This document shows, piece after piece, positions 44,630 through 53,699 of a stretch of DNA of 64,000 bases. The notes below the pieces were generated by a model that worked only from the letters and a program-made list of their open reading frames with translations, did not search any database and was not told where the DNA came from. The DNA lies in assembly GCF_000717995.1 (NCBI RefSeq), contig NZ_JODM01000005.1, positions 62,001 to 126,000 of the forward strand. Direction: 5' to 3'. Each line of letters opens with the position of its first letter. The first letter of the stretch is position 1. The position numbers were made by a program, and so were the translations under genes. The DNA comes from Streptomyces violaceorubidus (GTDB taxonomy: Bacteria > Actinomycetota > Actinomycetes > Streptomycetales > Streptomycetaceae).

Positions 44630-45727
44630 GTGCAGACCCGGACCCTCACCCAGACCGACACCGGTACCGGCGGCGCGGAGCCGGACGCGGAGCGCGGTGT
44701 GCTCGTCGCGCTGCCCGCGCAGCCCCGTGCCGGGGCGGCCGGGGACCACTTCGGTGCCCCCGCGGACGTGCCCGAGCCGCCGGAACCGCCGCCGCCCACC
44801 CGTACCGAGTCCGGCGGACCCTCCTCCGACCTGTTCCGGCAGTACCTGCGCGAGATCGGGCGGATCCCGCTGCTGTCCGCGGCCGAGGAGGTCGACCTCG
44901 CCCGGCGCGTGGAGGCCGGGCTGTTCGCCGAGGAGAAGCTGCGGCGCACGCCCGGCCTGGACGACCGCCTCGCCCTCGACCTCGACCGGCTCGTCGTCAT
45001 GGGCCGCCTCGCCAAGCGCCGCCTGATCGAGGCCAACCTGCGGCTCGTGGTGTCGGTGGCCAAGCGGTACGTCGGCCGCGGGCTGACCATGCTGGACCTG
45101 GTCCAGGAGGGCAACCCGGGCCTGATCCGGGCCGTCGAGAAGTTCGACTACGCCCGGGGCTACAAGTTCTCCACCTACGCCACCTGGTGGATCCGCCAGG
45201 CCATGTCCCGCGCCCTGGCCGACCAGGCCCGCACCATCCGCGTCCCCGTCCACGTCGTGGAGCTGATCAACCGGGTCGTCCGCGTCCAGCGCCGGATGCT
45301 CCAGGAACGCGGCTACGAGCCGACCCCGCAGGAGGTCGCCGCCCACCTGGACCTGGCCCCCGAGCGCGTCGGCGAGGTGCTGCGCCTGGCCCAGGAGCCG
45401 GTGTCCCTGTACGCGCCGGTCGGCGAGGAGGACGACGTCGCCCTCGGCGACCTCATCGAGGACGGCGACGCCGCCAGCCCCGTCGAGACGGCCGCCTTCC
45501 TGCTGCTGCGCCAGCACCTGGAGGCGGTGCTCTCCACCCTCGGTGAACGCGAACGCAAGGTCGTCCAGCTCCGCTACGGCCTGGTCGACGGCCGCCCCCG
45601 CACCCTGGAGGAGATAGGCCGCCTCTTCGGCGTCACCCGCGAACGCATCCGCCAGATCGAGTCCAAGACCCTCAACAAACTCCGCGACCACGCCTACGCG
45701 GACCAACTGAGGGGCTACCTGGACTGA
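44630..45727 (+). CDS. hrdA: group 2 RNA polymerase sigma factor, HrdA-like
   Basis: A sigma-70 family factor of 365 residues. Region 1.2 is [20 protein letters not shown], and region 2 contains [40 protein letters not shown] and [12 protein letters not shown] (promoter -10 recognition). Region 3 includes [12 protein letters not shown], and region 4 ends in [19 protein letters not shown]. There is no long region 1.1, so it is a non-essential HrdA/C/D-type paralogue rather than the principal HrdB. hrdA is inferred from position next to dnaG. I chose the GTG at 44630 because GGAGG lies seven bases upstream. An in-frame GTG at 44537 would give 396 residues and is the main alternative. Confidence 0.9.
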   Translation: MQTRTLTQTDTGTGGAEPDAERGVLVALPAQPRAGAAGDHFGAPADVPEPPEPPPPTRTESGGPSSDLFRQYLREIGRIPLLSAAEEVDLARRVEAGLFAEEKLRRTPGLDDRLALDLDRLVVMGRLAKRRLIEANLRLVVSVAKRYVGRGLTMLDLVQEGNPGLIRAVEKFDYARGYKFSTYATWWIRQAMSRALADQARTIRVPVHVVELINRVVRVQRRMLQERGYEPTPQEVAAHLDLAPERVGEVLRLAQEPVSLYAPVGEEDDVALGDLIEDGDAASPVETAAFLLLRQHLEAVLSTLGERERKVVQLRYGLVDGRPRTLEEIGRLFGVTRERIRQIESKTLNKLRDHAYADQLRGYLD

Positions 45728-45738
45728 TCCCCAACGGC

Positions 45739-47667
45739 TCACCCCACCTCGGCCACCGCCTGTGCGAACTGAGCCTTGTAGAGGCGCGCGTACGCGCCCC
45801 CCGCCGCGAGCAGTTCGGAGTGCGCCCCCTGCTCCACGATCGCCCCGTCCTCCATCACCAGGATCGTGTCCGCGTCCCGGATCGTCGACAGCCGGTGCGC
45901 GATCACGAACGACGTCCTGCCGTGCGCCAGCTTCGCCATCGCCTTCTGGATCAGCACCTCCGTCCGCGTGTCCACGGACGACGTCGCCTCGTCGAGCACC
46001 AGGATCACCGGGTCGGACAGGAACGCCCGCGCGATGGTGATCAGCTGCTTCTCGCCCGCGCTCACCCCCGTGCCCTCGTCGTCGATCACCGTGTCGTAGC
46101 CCTCGGGCAGCGTCCGTACGAACCGGTCGGCGTGCGCGGCCCGCGCGGCCTCCTCGATCTCCCCGCGGGTGACCTCCCGCGCCGCCCCGTACGCGATGTT
46201 CTCCGCGATGGTGCCGCCGAACAGCCAGGTGTCCTGGAGCACCATGCCGATCCCGGCGCGCAGCTCGTCCCGGGACATCTTCGCGATGTCGACGCCGTCC
46301 AGGGTGATCCGGCCGCCGGACACCTCGTAGAACCGCATCAGCAGGTTGACCAGCGTGGTCTTGCCGGCCCCGGTCGGCCCGACGACGGCGACCGTGTGAC
46401 CCGGCTCCACCTTCAGCGAGAGGTCCTCGATCAGCGGCTTGTCGGGGTCGTAGCGGAAGGACACGTGCTCCAGTTCCACCCGGCCGCGCAGATCCTCGGG
46501 CCGCACGCCCGCGATGGGGTCCGCCGACTGCTCCTCCCCGTCCAGCAGTTCGAAGATCCGCTCCGCCGAGGCCACGCCCGACTGCACCAGGTTCGCCATC
46601 GACGCGACCTGCGTCAGCGGCATCGAGAACTGCCGGGAGTACTGGATGAAGGCCTGCACGTCGCCGATCGACAGCTGGCCCGAGGCCACCCGCAGGCCGC
46701 CGACCACCGCGACCAGCACGTAGTTCAGGTTGGACACGCACATCATCAGCGGCTGCATGATCCCGCTGTTGAACTGCGCCCGGAACCCGGCCTCGTACAG
46801 CGCGTCGTTCTGCTCGGCGAACTGCCGCGCCGACTCCTCCTGCCGTCCGAACACCTTCACCAGCGCGTGCCCGGTGTACATCTCCTCGATGTGGGCGTTC
46901 AGCTGCCCCGTCGAGCGCCACTGCTGCACGAACTGCGGCTGCGACCGCTTGCCCACCCGCGTGGCCACCACGAAGGACAGCGGCACGGTCACCAGCGCGA
47001 CCAGCGCCAGGATCCAGGAGACGTAGAACATCACCGCCAGCACGCCGATGATGGTGAGCAGCGAGTTGATCAGCTGGCCCAGCGACTGCTGGAGCGTCTG
47101 CCCGATGTTGTCGATGTCGTTGGTGGCGCGGCTGAGCACCTCGCCGCGTTGGCGCTTGTCGAAGTACGACAGCGGCAGCCGGGACAGCTTGGTCTGCACG
47201 TCCTCGCGCAGCCGGAACATCGTCCGGTTCACCGCGCGGTTCACCAGCCGCGTGGCCACCGCCATCAGCAGACCCGCGACGGCGAACGTCGCCAGCGCGA
47301 TCAGCAGCACCTTGCCGACCGCGTCGAAGTCGATGCCCTGCCCCGGGGTGAAGTCCGTGCTGCGGAGCATGTCGGCGACCTTGCCGTCACCGCGCTCGCG
47401 CATGGATTCAAGGACCTGCTCCTTCGTGGCCCCGGACGGCATGTCCCGCCCCACGATGCCCGCGAAGACCAGGTCGGTGGCCCGGCCGAGGATCTTCGGC
47501 CCGATGACGTTGAGGCCGACGCTGACCACCACGCAGGCCAGCAGCGTGAACAGCGTCCCCCGCTCCGGCCGGAACTGGGCGAGGAGCCGCTTGCTCGACC
47601 CCTTGAAGTCCATCGAACGCTGGTCGGGGCCGCCCCCGGCCATCATGCGACCCGCAGGCCCGGCCAT
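45739..47667 (-). CDS. ABC exporter half-transporter, second subunit
   Basis: A 642-residue fusion of a six-helix membrane domain and an ATPase. After a 25-residue Gly/Met-rich N-terminus the membrane part starts LLAQFRPERGTLFTLLACVV. The ATPase has Walker A VVGPTGAGKTTLVNLLMRF, the signature TGVSAGEKQLITIARAFLSD, and Walker B VILVLDEATSSVDTRTE. It probably pairs with the preceding half-transporter as a heterodimeric multidrug or lipid exporter (MsbA/LmrCD style). Its ATG overlaps the upstream stop (TGATG). An insertion between helices 1 and 2 of about 60 residues lies outside the membrane. Substrate unknown. Confidence 0.92.
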   Translation of the reverse strand: MAGPAGRMMAGGGPDQRSMDFKGSSKRLLAQFRPERGTLFTLLACVVVSVGLNVIGPKILGRATDLVFAGIVGRDMPSGATKEQVLESMRERGDGKVADMLRSTDFTPGQGIDFDAVGKVLLIALATFAVAGLLMAVATRLVNRAVNRTMFRLREDVQTKLSRLPLSYFDKRQRGEVLSRATNDIDNIGQTLQQSLGQLINSLLTIIGVLAVMFYVSWILALVALVTVPLSFVVATRVGKRSQPQFVQQWRSTGQLNAHIEEMYTGHALVKVFGRQEESARQFAEQNDALYEAGFRAQFNSGIMQPLMMCVSNLNYVLVAVVGGLRVASGQLSIGDVQAFIQYSRQFSMPLTQVASMANLVQSGVASAERIFELLDGEEQSADPIAGVRPEDLRGRVELEHVSFRYDPDKPLIEDLSLKVEPGHTVAVVGPTGAGKTTLVNLLMRFYEVSGGRITLDGVDIAKMSRDELRAGIGMVLQDTWLFGGTIAENIAYGAAREVTRGEIEEAARAAHADRFVRTLPEGYDTVIDDEGTGVSAGEKQLITIARAFLSDPVILVLDEATSSVDTRTEVLIQKAMAKLAHGRTSFVIAHRLSTIRDADTILVMEDGAIVEQGAHSELLAAGGAYARLYKAQFAQAVAEVG

Positions 47668-49400
47668 CAGGCAGCCTCCGCTTCCGTCAGCTGGGAGAGC
47701 ACGATCTCCCGGTAGGTCTCGTTGTCCGCCATCAGTTCCTGGTGCCGGCCCACGCCGACCACCCGCCCCTCGTCCAGCACGACGATCCGGTCCGCGTCCC
47801 GGATGGTCGCCACCCGCTGCGCCACGATCACCACGGTCGCCTCGGCGGTCTCCTCGGCCAGCTCGGCCCGCAGCGCCGCGTCGGTGGCGTAGTCGAGGGC
47901 GGAGAAGGAGTCGTCGAAGAGGTAGATCTCCGGGCGCTGGACCAGCGTCCGGGCGATGGCGAGCCGCTGCCGCTGACCGCCGGACACGTTGGTGCCGCCC
48001 TGCGCGATCGGCGCGTCGAGCCCGCCCTCCAGCTCGGAGACGAAGTCCTTGGCCTGCGCCACCTTCAGTGCGTGCCACAGCTCCTCGTCGGTGGCCTCCG
48101 GATTGCCGTAGCGCAGATTGGTCGCGACGGTGCCGGCGAAGAGGTACGGCTTCTGCGGCACCAGGCTCACCACCTTGGCCAGCGTCTTCGGGTCGACGGT
48201 GCGCACGTCCACCCCGTTGACCAGGACCTCGCCGTCGGTGGCGTCGAAGAGACGGGGGACCAGGCCCAGCAGGGTCGACTTGCCGCTGCCGGTCGAGCCG
48301 ATGACGGCGGTCGTCTCGCCCGGCTTCGCCACCAGAACGATGTCCTTGAGCACCGGCTCCTCGGCCCCGGGGTAGCGGAAGCCCGCCTCCCGGATCTCCA
48401 GGTGCCCGTGCCGGCGCAGCTCGGCGACCGGGGCCGCCGGCGGCACCACGCTGCTCTCGGTCCCCAGGACCTCCTGGATGCGCTCGGCGCACACCTCGGC
48501 GCGCGGCACCATCATGAACATGAAGGTGGCCATCATCACGGACATGACGATCTGCATGAGGTAGGCGAGGAACGCTGTCAGGTCGCCGATCTGCATCCCG
48601 CCGCTGTCGATGCGGTGGGCGCCGAACCAGACCACCGCGATCGACGACAGGTTCACCACGGTCATGACGACCGGGAACATCAGCGCGAGCAGGTTGCCGG
48701 TGCCGAGGGCCACCTCGGTCAGCTCGGTGTTGGCCTTCTTGAAGCGCTGCTGCTCGTGGTCGTCGCGCACGAAGGCGCGGATGACGCGGTTGCCGGTGAT
48801 CTGCTCGCGCAGCACCCGGTTCACCGTGTCCAGCCGCACCTGCATGGCCCGGAACAGCGGGCGCAGCTTCCGCACGATCAGCGTGACGCAGATCGCCAGC
48901 ACCGGCACGACCCCGAGCAGCACCCCGGACAGCGGCACGTCCAGGCCGAGTGCCAGCACGATGCCGCCCACGCACATGATCGGCGCCGACACCATCAGGG
49001 TGAACGTCAGCAGGGCCAGCATCTGGACCTGCTGCACGTCGTTGGTGGTCCGCGTGATCAGCGAGGGCGCGCCGAAGTGACCCACCTCGCGTGCCGAGAA
49101 GGACTGCACCCGGTCGAAGACGGCACCGCGCACGTCCCGGCCGAGGGCGGCGGCGGTGCGCGCCCCGTAGTAGACGGCACCGATGTTGCAGACCACCTGG
49201 GCCAGCGAGATGCCGATCATCAGGGCGCCGTAGCTCAGGATGTAGCCCGAGTCCCCCTTCACGACACCGTCGTCGATGATGCCCGCGTTCAGCGTCGGCA
49301 GGTAGAGGGAGGCACAGGTCTGCAGGAACTGCAGCGCCACCAGCAGGGTGAGGGGTTTCTTGTAGGGCCTGAGATAGGTCCGCAGTAGTCGTATGAGCAC
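47667..49400 (-). CDS. ABC exporter half-transporter, first subunit
   Basis: A 577-residue half-transporter: membrane domain from RLLRTYLRPYKKPLTLLVAL with six helices, then an ATPase with Walker A VIGSTGSGKSTLLGLVPRL, signature TNVSGGQRQRLAIARTLV, and a degenerate Walker B, IYLFDDSFSALDY, in which the catalytic Glu is replaced by Asp/Ser context (FDDSF rather than xDEA). That is the usual sign of the degenerate site in heterodimeric exporters. I start at the GTG at 49400, with GAGAGA upstream. A GTG at 49466 would add 22 residues. Translationally coupled to the second subunit. Confidence 0.9.
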   Translation of the reverse strand: MLIRLLRTYLRPYKKPLTLLVALQFLQTCASLYLPTLNAGIIDDGVVKGDSGYILSYGALMIGISLAQVVCNIGAVYYGARTAAALGRDVRGAVFDRVQSFSAREVGHFGAPSLITRTTNDVQQVQMLALLTFTLMVSAPIMCVGGIVLALGLDVPLSGVLLGVVPVLAICVTLIVRKLRPLFRAMQVRLDTVNRVLREQITGNRVIRAFVRDDHEQQRFKKANTELTEVALGTGNLLALMFPVVMTVVNLSSIAVVWFGAHRIDSGGMQIGDLTAFLAYLMQIVMSVMMATFMFMMVPRAEVCAERIQEVLGTESSVVPPAAPVAELRRHGHLEIREAGFRYPGAEEPVLKDIVLVAKPGETTAVIGSTGSGKSTLLGLVPRLFDATDGEVLVNGVDVRTVDPKTLAKVVSLVPQKPYLFAGTVATNLRYGNPEATDEELWHALKVAQAKDFVSELEGGLDAPIAQGGTNVSGGQRQRLAIARTLVQRPEIYLFDDSFSALDYATDAALRAELAEETAEATVVIVAQRVATIRDADRIVVLDEGRVVGVGRHQELMADNETYREIVLSQLTEAEAA

Positions 49401-49546
49401 ACTGAGTCTCTCGGAGTCGGCGACAGGGGCCGCGGTTGGTTGCCCCTGGCCCCTATCGTCGAACACTCCACCCGCGTTACCTCAACCGATTAACCCAGGA
49501 GCGCGGCACATTCCGGCCTACGAGCGGCAGATCGCCGACCCGCGCG

Positions 49547-50995
49547 TCACAGGGCCCCCGGGTGGGTCTGCTCGCGCACCGAGACGAACTGCTGGCGCAC
49601 GGCCTGCCCCACCGGCAGCTCCTCGCCCGGTTCGAGCACCTGCGCCACCGCGCCCTGCCAGACCGGGGGAGTGCGCGGGTCGAGCGTGCCCCGGGAGACG
49701 CCCAGCGCCCAGGCGGCCTGGCGGGCCGAGCCGATCGCCGCGTAGTCCGCCGGCTGCGGCACCACGACCTGCGTCCCGAACAGCGCGGGCGCCGCCGCCT
49801 GTACGGCCGGCAGCTCGGCCGCCGCGCCGAGCAGGAACACCCGCCGCACCTCCACTCCCCGCCCCCGCAGCACGTCCAGGGCATCGGCGAGACCGCACAG
49901 CATCCCCTCGAACGCCGCCCGCGCCAGGTGCTCCGGCCGCATCGACTCGCGCCTGAGACCGGCCAGGGTGCCCGCGGTGTGCGGCAGGTTCGGCGTGCGC
50001 TCGCCCTCCAGATAGGGGAGCAGCACCAGCCCGTGCGCTCCGGGCGTCGACTTCATCGCCAGCTCGGACAGGCTCTCCAGGTCCGGCAGACCGAGCAGTT
50101 CGGCGGTGCCGCGCAGGGCCCGCACCGCGTTCAGGGTGGTGACGACCGGCAGGTGCATGCCGGTGGCGTCGGCGAGCGCGGTGATCATTCCGGACTGGTC
50201 GACGAGCGGCTCGGTGTGCACGGCCATCACGGACCCGGAGGCGCCCAGCGACACCACCGCGTCGCCGAGCCCGATCCCGAGTCCGAAGGCGGCGGCCTGG
50301 GTCTCGCCGGTCCCCGCGGAGATCAGCAGTCCCTCCGGCGTGGTGCCGGCCGCCTCGGCCGGGCCGATCACCTCCGGCAGCATCGCCTGGTGCCCGAGCG
50401 CCAGCTCGACCAGATCCGGCCGGTAACCGCCGGTCGCCGCCGACCAGTACCCGGTGCCCGAGGCCCCGCCCCGGTCGGTGGTCCGCCGGACCGGCCGCCC
50501 GAGCAACTGCCACACCAGCCAGTCGTGGGCCTGGAGCAGTACGGCGGTGCGCGCGGCGGCCTCCGGCTCGCTCCGCGCCAGCCAGCGCAGCTTCGTCACG
50601 GGCTGCCCGGCCTGCGGCACCGAGCCCACGGCCTGCGCCCAGGCCTCGCGCCCGCCGAGCGCGTCGATCAGGTCGGCCGCCGCGACCTGGGAGCGCTTGT
50701 CGCCGCCGACCATGGCCGGGCGCACGGTGTTGCCCTGCGCGTCCAGCGGCACGACCGAGTTGGCCTGCGCCGACACGCCGATGGCCTGCACGCCCTCCAG
50801 GAGCCCGCCGCCGGCCGCCTCCCCGAGGGACAGCAGCCAGGCCTGCGGATCGACGTCCGCGGGCCGGCCCCCGCCCTCGGGGCTTTCCAACGGGTGCGGC
50901 GCGTAACCCTGGCGCAGCACGGCACCCGTGTCCGCATCACAGACGACGATACGAGTGAAATCGGGCGAACTGTCCAACCCGGCGACTATCCCCAT
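49547..50995 (-). CDS. FGGY-family carbohydrate kinase (xylulokinase-like)
   Basis: A 482-residue sugar kinase. The N-terminal phosphate loop is VAGLDSSPDFTRIVVCDADT, and the sugar-site region is QAIGVSAQANSVVPLDAQGN. The C-terminal half has ISAGTGETQAAAFGLGIGLG and VVSLGASGSVMAVHTEPL, the FGGY nucleotide-binding strands, and the signature region around RRVFLLGAAAELPAVQAAAP. It resembles xylulokinases in length and layout, but no xylose isomerase or sugar transporter is nearby, so the substrate is not assigned. CAGAAT ends seven bases before the ATG (leaderless). A partial copy of residues about 95-140 lies at 35228-35360. Confidence 0.88.
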   Translation of the reverse strand: MGIVAGLDSSPDFTRIVVCDADTGAVLRQGYAPHPLESPEGGGRPADVDPQAWLLSLGEAAGGGLLEGVQAIGVSAQANSVVPLDAQGNTVRPAMVGGDKRSQVAAADLIDALGGREAWAQAVGSVPQAGQPVTKLRWLARSEPEAAARTAVLLQAHDWLVWQLLGRPVRRTTDRGGASGTGYWSAATGGYRPDLVELALGHQAMLPEVIGPAEAAGTTPEGLLISAGTGETQAAAFGLGIGLGDAVVSLGASGSVMAVHTEPLVDQSGMITALADATGMHLPVVTTLNAVRALRGTAELLGLPDLESLSELAMKSTPGAHGLVLLPYLEGERTPNLPHTAGTLAGLRRESMRPEHLARAAFEGMLCGLADALDVLRGRGVEVRRVFLLGAAAELPAVQAAAPALFGTQVVVPQPADYAAIGSARQAAWALGVSRGTLDPRTPPVWQGAVAQVLEPGEELPVGQAVRQQFVSVREQTHPGAL

Positions 50996-51038
50996 ACCCG
51001 AAATTCTGCCGCACCGGCCGAGGTGCCCGTACCGGGCC

Positions 51039-51344
51039 TCAGGTGTTGCTGGTGCCCCAGTCGTCGGGACCGCTGCCGTTGCTGCCGCGTCCGCGCAGCG
51101 AGCGGACCCGGTGGGCCACCGAGTCGGGCATCCGGTCGCCGACCTTGTCGCTCACCACGTGGTACGCCTTGTCGGCGAAGTGCTTGCCCTGCTGGGCCGC
51201 GGACTCCGCGGTGTTGCGCACGGCCGGGTTCTGCGCGACCTGCTGCGCGGACTTCCGCAACTGCTCGTAACGCTCCCGCCCGGCCTTCGTGCCGAGCACG
51301 TAACCCACCGCTAGTCCGACGACGAATGTGAGCCGGTAACGCAT
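51039..51344 (-). CDS. YtxH-like small membrane-anchored protein
   Basis: A 101-residue protein with one N-terminal helix carrying the small-residue motif FVVGLAVGYVLGTKAGRERY, typical of YtxH-domain proteins, then an amphipathic helical region (QLRKSAQQVAQNPAVRNTAE) and a disordered tail. YtxH proteins are often stress-related, but their function is unknown. GGGAAGGG lies upstream of the ATG at 51344. A longer frame to 51404 would lack a ribosome-binding site. It is divergent from the tRNA-Asn genes. Confidence 0.8.
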   Translation of the reverse strand: MRYRLTFVVGLAVGYVLGTKAGRERYEQLRKSAQQVAQNPAVRNTAESAAQQGKHFADKAYHVVSDKVGDRMPDSVAHRVRSLRGRGSNGSGPDDWGTSNT

Positions 51345-51493
51345 GGCGGCCACCCTTCCCTTCACTGGCTCCGGGGTGCTGGCGAGTACCGATTGGCGGA
51401 GCACCCCCCTGCTTGCGCTAATGTATGTGTCGCAGCGAGCGCGCGCCCCCTGGCGAATACCCAGGCCGAGGCGTTCGATGCGATACGAGACCT

Positions 51494-51566
51494 TCCTCGG
51501 TAGCTCAATTGGCAGAGCAGCCGGCTGTTAACCGGCAGGTTACTGGTTCGAGTCCAGTCCGGGGAG
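51494..51566 (+). tRNA. tRNA-Asn (GTT), copy 1
   Basis: A 73-nt cloverleaf with acceptor TCCTCGG pairing CCGGGGA (one T-G pair), discriminator G, anticodon stem GCCGG/CCGGC and loop CTGTTAA giving anticodon GTT (51527-51529). The T-arm holds GGTTCGAGTCC. No CCA is encoded. Confidence 0.96.
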
Positions 51567-51571
51567 CTCGG

Positions 51572-51644
51572 TCCTCCGTAGCTCAATTGGCAGAGCAGCC
51601 GGCTGTTAACCGGCAGGTTACTGGTTCGAGTCCAGTCGGGGGAG
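51572..51644 (+). tRNA. tRNA-Asn (GTT), copy 2
   Basis: Begins 5 nt after copy 1 and is identical from the D-arm through the T-arm. The acceptor is TCCTCCG pairing CGGGGGA, discriminator G, anticodon GTT at 51605-51607. The two acceptor stems differ by compensating changes at one pair. CCA is not encoded. Confidence 0.96.
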
Positions 51645-51655
51645 CAGCGTGATCG

Positions 51656-51677
51656 AGGACCCTTCGGGGTCCTTTTT
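51656..51677 (+). terminator. rho-independent terminator of the tRNA-Asn pair
   Basis: AGGACCC and GGGTCCT form a seven-pair stem closed by a TTCG tetraloop and followed by five T residues. It ends the two-tRNA transcript. Confidence 0.9.
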
Positions 51678-51843
51678 CATGTGCCCCCTCACGGGTTCTC
51701 ACGTCCCGGGAACCGCGCGGCACGCTGCGGAGTCTTCAAGGTCATGAAGGCAGCCGTGGAAGCCGACCATCCGAGGCAGGAGATCGTATGAGCGGCTATG
51801 CTGCGGCAGACGGCGCGCACACATGTACGCGACACGCCGCTAT

Positions 51844-51917
51844 GGGGCGGTAGCTCAGCCGGTTAGAGCAGCGGACTCATAATCCGTCGGCCGTGGGTTC
51901 GAGTCCCACCCGCCCCA
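51844..51917 (+). tRNA. tRNA with CAT anticodon (elongator Met or Ile2)
   Basis: A 74-nt cloverleaf: acceptor GGGGCGG/CCGCCCC, discriminator A, D-arm with GCCGGTTAGAGC, anticodon loop CTCATAA (CAT at 51878-51880), T-arm GTGGG/CCCAC. CAT is shared by initiator Met, elongator Met and lysidine-modified Ile2. The G-C first pair excludes the bacterial initiator; Met versus Ile2 cannot be settled by eye. Confidence 0.92.
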
Positions 51918-51964
51918 CTCCGCGTCACCTCTGCAGAAACCTTCTGGCCCGCGGTGGCGCCGCG

Positions 51965-52120
51965 TCACCCGGATTCCGGTTCCTTCCCCGCGGGCTCGGC
52001 TTCGTCCTCGCGTTCGCCCTCGGCCTGGGAGGGAGTGGTGTGCGGCACGTCCGGGGTGTCCGGTTCGTCGTCGCGTTCGCCCTCGGCCTGGGACGGGGTC
52101 GGCTCGCTCGGCTCGCTCAT
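51965..52120 (-). CDS. small acidic protein with internal repeat, 51 aa
   Basis: A short gene read on the minus strand, ATG at 52120-52118 with a strong GGAGG six to seven bases upstream, TGA at 51967-51965. The product MSEPSEPTPSQAEGERDDEP continues to a second near-copy PSQAEGEREDEAEP, so the unit PSQAEGERxDE is present twice. It is highly acidic, Pro/Glu-rich and probably disordered, with no signal or membrane segment. The repeat is also visible in the DNA (two copies of TCGCGTTCGCCCTCGGCCTG on the plus strand). Function unknown. Confidence 0.7.
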   Translation of the reverse strand: MSEPSEPTPSQAEGERDDEPDTPDVPHTTPSQAEGEREDEAEPAGKEPESG

Positions 52121-52188
52121 CGTGGTACCTCCTCCTGCCGGGCGGGTTCACCGGCCGGGTACCCCGCCCCGCGGGCCGGCACCCTCCG

Positions 52189-53640
52189 CTAGAGCGGCGC
52201 CCACCACGTGACCGTCGTCCCCCGTGCCCCGACCCCGCCGTCCCCGTCACGCCCGTCGTGCCCCTCGCGCTCGCCGTCGTCGACGACCCGCAGGCGTACC
52301 CCGTCCCGGCCCCGGGGCGAGGGGGCGGGCGTCTCGACGGTGACCTCGACGCGGGAGACGCCCGGGCGCGCGGACGCGTCGGCCAGGGCGTCGCGGAGGG
52401 CGGTCAGGAGGCGGTCGGCGACCGGGTCGGGCACCCGGGTGTCGACGGCGCCCCTGAACTGCGTGGACGGTGCGACACCGAGCCGGGCGGCGGCGGTCGC
52501 GGTCTCGCGCAGGACCCGGCCGCGCAGGCCCGTCGGAGGGCCCGCCGGGGGCTGCTGGAGGGTGAGGATCGCCGTGCGGACCTCACCGACCGTGGAGCGC
52601 AGCTCGTCCACCGCACGGCCGAGGATGTCGCGGACGTCGTCGGCGCCCGGCCGGCGCCGGGTGGACTCCAGCATCATGCCGGTGGCGAACAGCCGCTGCA
52701 CCACCAGGTCGTGCAGGTCACGGGCGATGCGGTCGCGGTCCTCGTAGACCGCCAGCCGCTCCCTGCCGCGCCGGGCGTCGGCCAGGACGAGGGCGAGCGC
52801 CGCCTGCGAGGCGAACTGCGTCGCGAGCAGCCGTTCCAGGTCCGTGTACGGGAGTCCACCGCGCCGGCGGGGCAGGGCGAGGGTGCCGATCAGCCGGCCG
52901 CCCGCCCGCAGGGGCAGCATCATGCTCGGCCCGAACCGGTGCCGCACGTGGGTCGTCATACGGGGATCGGTCGCCGAGTCGTCGATGAACACCGGCTCCC
53001 CGCCCAGCAGTTGCTCCAGCACGGGGCTGCCCGGCGTGATGGTCGCGCCGACCATGCCGTCCGGGTCGTCGGGGGAGGAGGCGGCCACGATCTCCATGCC
53101 GCCCTCGGCCGTCGGGTGCAGGATGACGCCCGCGGAGGCGCCGGCCAGCAGCCGGGCCCGCTCGGCCACCGTGGTCAGCGCGTCGTCGGCGCCCTCCTCG
53201 GTGAGCAGCGCGGTGGTGACGGCCGCCGCGCCCTCGATCCAGCGCTCGCGCTGCCGGGCCGTCTCGTACAGCCGGGCGTTGCCGATCGAGACGGCGGCCT
53301 GCGTGGCCAGGATCCGCAGCAGCTGCTCGTCCTCGACGGTGAACGGGGCGGCGCCGGGCCGCCCGGCCAGCCGCAGCTCGCCGAACTCCTCCTCCCCCAC
53401 GTGGATCGGCACCCGCAGCACGGGTGCCGTCCGGGGTACGGGTTCCGGGCCCGGGGTGCGGATCTCGGCGGGACCGCCCTCGCCCGGGTCGGCGACGACC
53501 AGGACCGCGCGGTCGGCGCCGGTCAGTCCGGCGGCGCCGTCCACGACCTGCCGCAGGACGTCGTGCAGGTCGAGGGCGGTGCCGACACCCAGGAGGGCTT
53601 CGAGGAGACGGGTCAGTCGGGGCGCGGGCTGCGCGGTCAT
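52189..53640 (-). CDS. GAF-domain sensor protein, histidine-kinase-like with degenerate ATPase domain
   Basis: A 483-residue protein with two GAF domains (about 12-160 and 175-300) and a HisKA_3 dimerisation helix whose DRIARDLHDLVVQRLFATGM keeps the phospho-acceptor His. This matches DevS/DosS-type oxygen or redox sensors. The HATPase domain is degraded: the N-box reads ALRDALADASARP without its Asn, and the G-box after VVDDGEREGHD is replaced by an Asp/Gly-rich stretch. It may therefore not autophosphorylate. No response regulator is adjacent. It lies 59 bp downstream of the mbl gene on the same strand. Confidence 0.88.
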   Translation of the reverse strand: MTAQPAPRLTRLLEALLGVGTALDLHDVLRQVVDGAAGLTGADRAVLVVADPGEGGPAEIRTPGPEPVPRTAPVLRVPIHVGEEEFGELRLAGRPGAAPFTVEDEQLLRILATQAAVSIGNARLYETARQRERWIEGAAAVTTALLTEEGADDALTTVAERARLLAGASAGVILHPTAEGGMEIVAASSPDDPDGMVGATITPGSPVLEQLLGGEPVFIDDSATDPRMTTHVRHRFGPSMMLPLRAGGRLIGTLALPRRRGGLPYTDLERLLATQFASQAALALVLADARRGRERLAVYEDRDRIARDLHDLVVQRLFATGMMLESTRRRPGADDVRDILGRAVDELRSTVGEVRTAILTLQQPPAGPPTGLRGRVLRETATAAARLGVAPSTQFRGAVDTRVPDPVADRLLTALRDALADASARPGVSRVEVTVETPAPSPRGRDGVRLRVVDDGEREGHDGRDGDGGVGARGTTVTWWAPL

Positions 53641-53699
53641 GCGTCCGGCTTCCTCGGCTTCCTCGGCTTGCTCGGCCTTTTCTTTCGGTCCCTCGGCCG

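Noticed and set aside
44250..45026. Gene between dnaG and the sigma factor
   Set aside because: Open frames here are Arg/Pro/Ser-rich, run into the sigma factor in the wrong frame, and have no ribosome-binding site.
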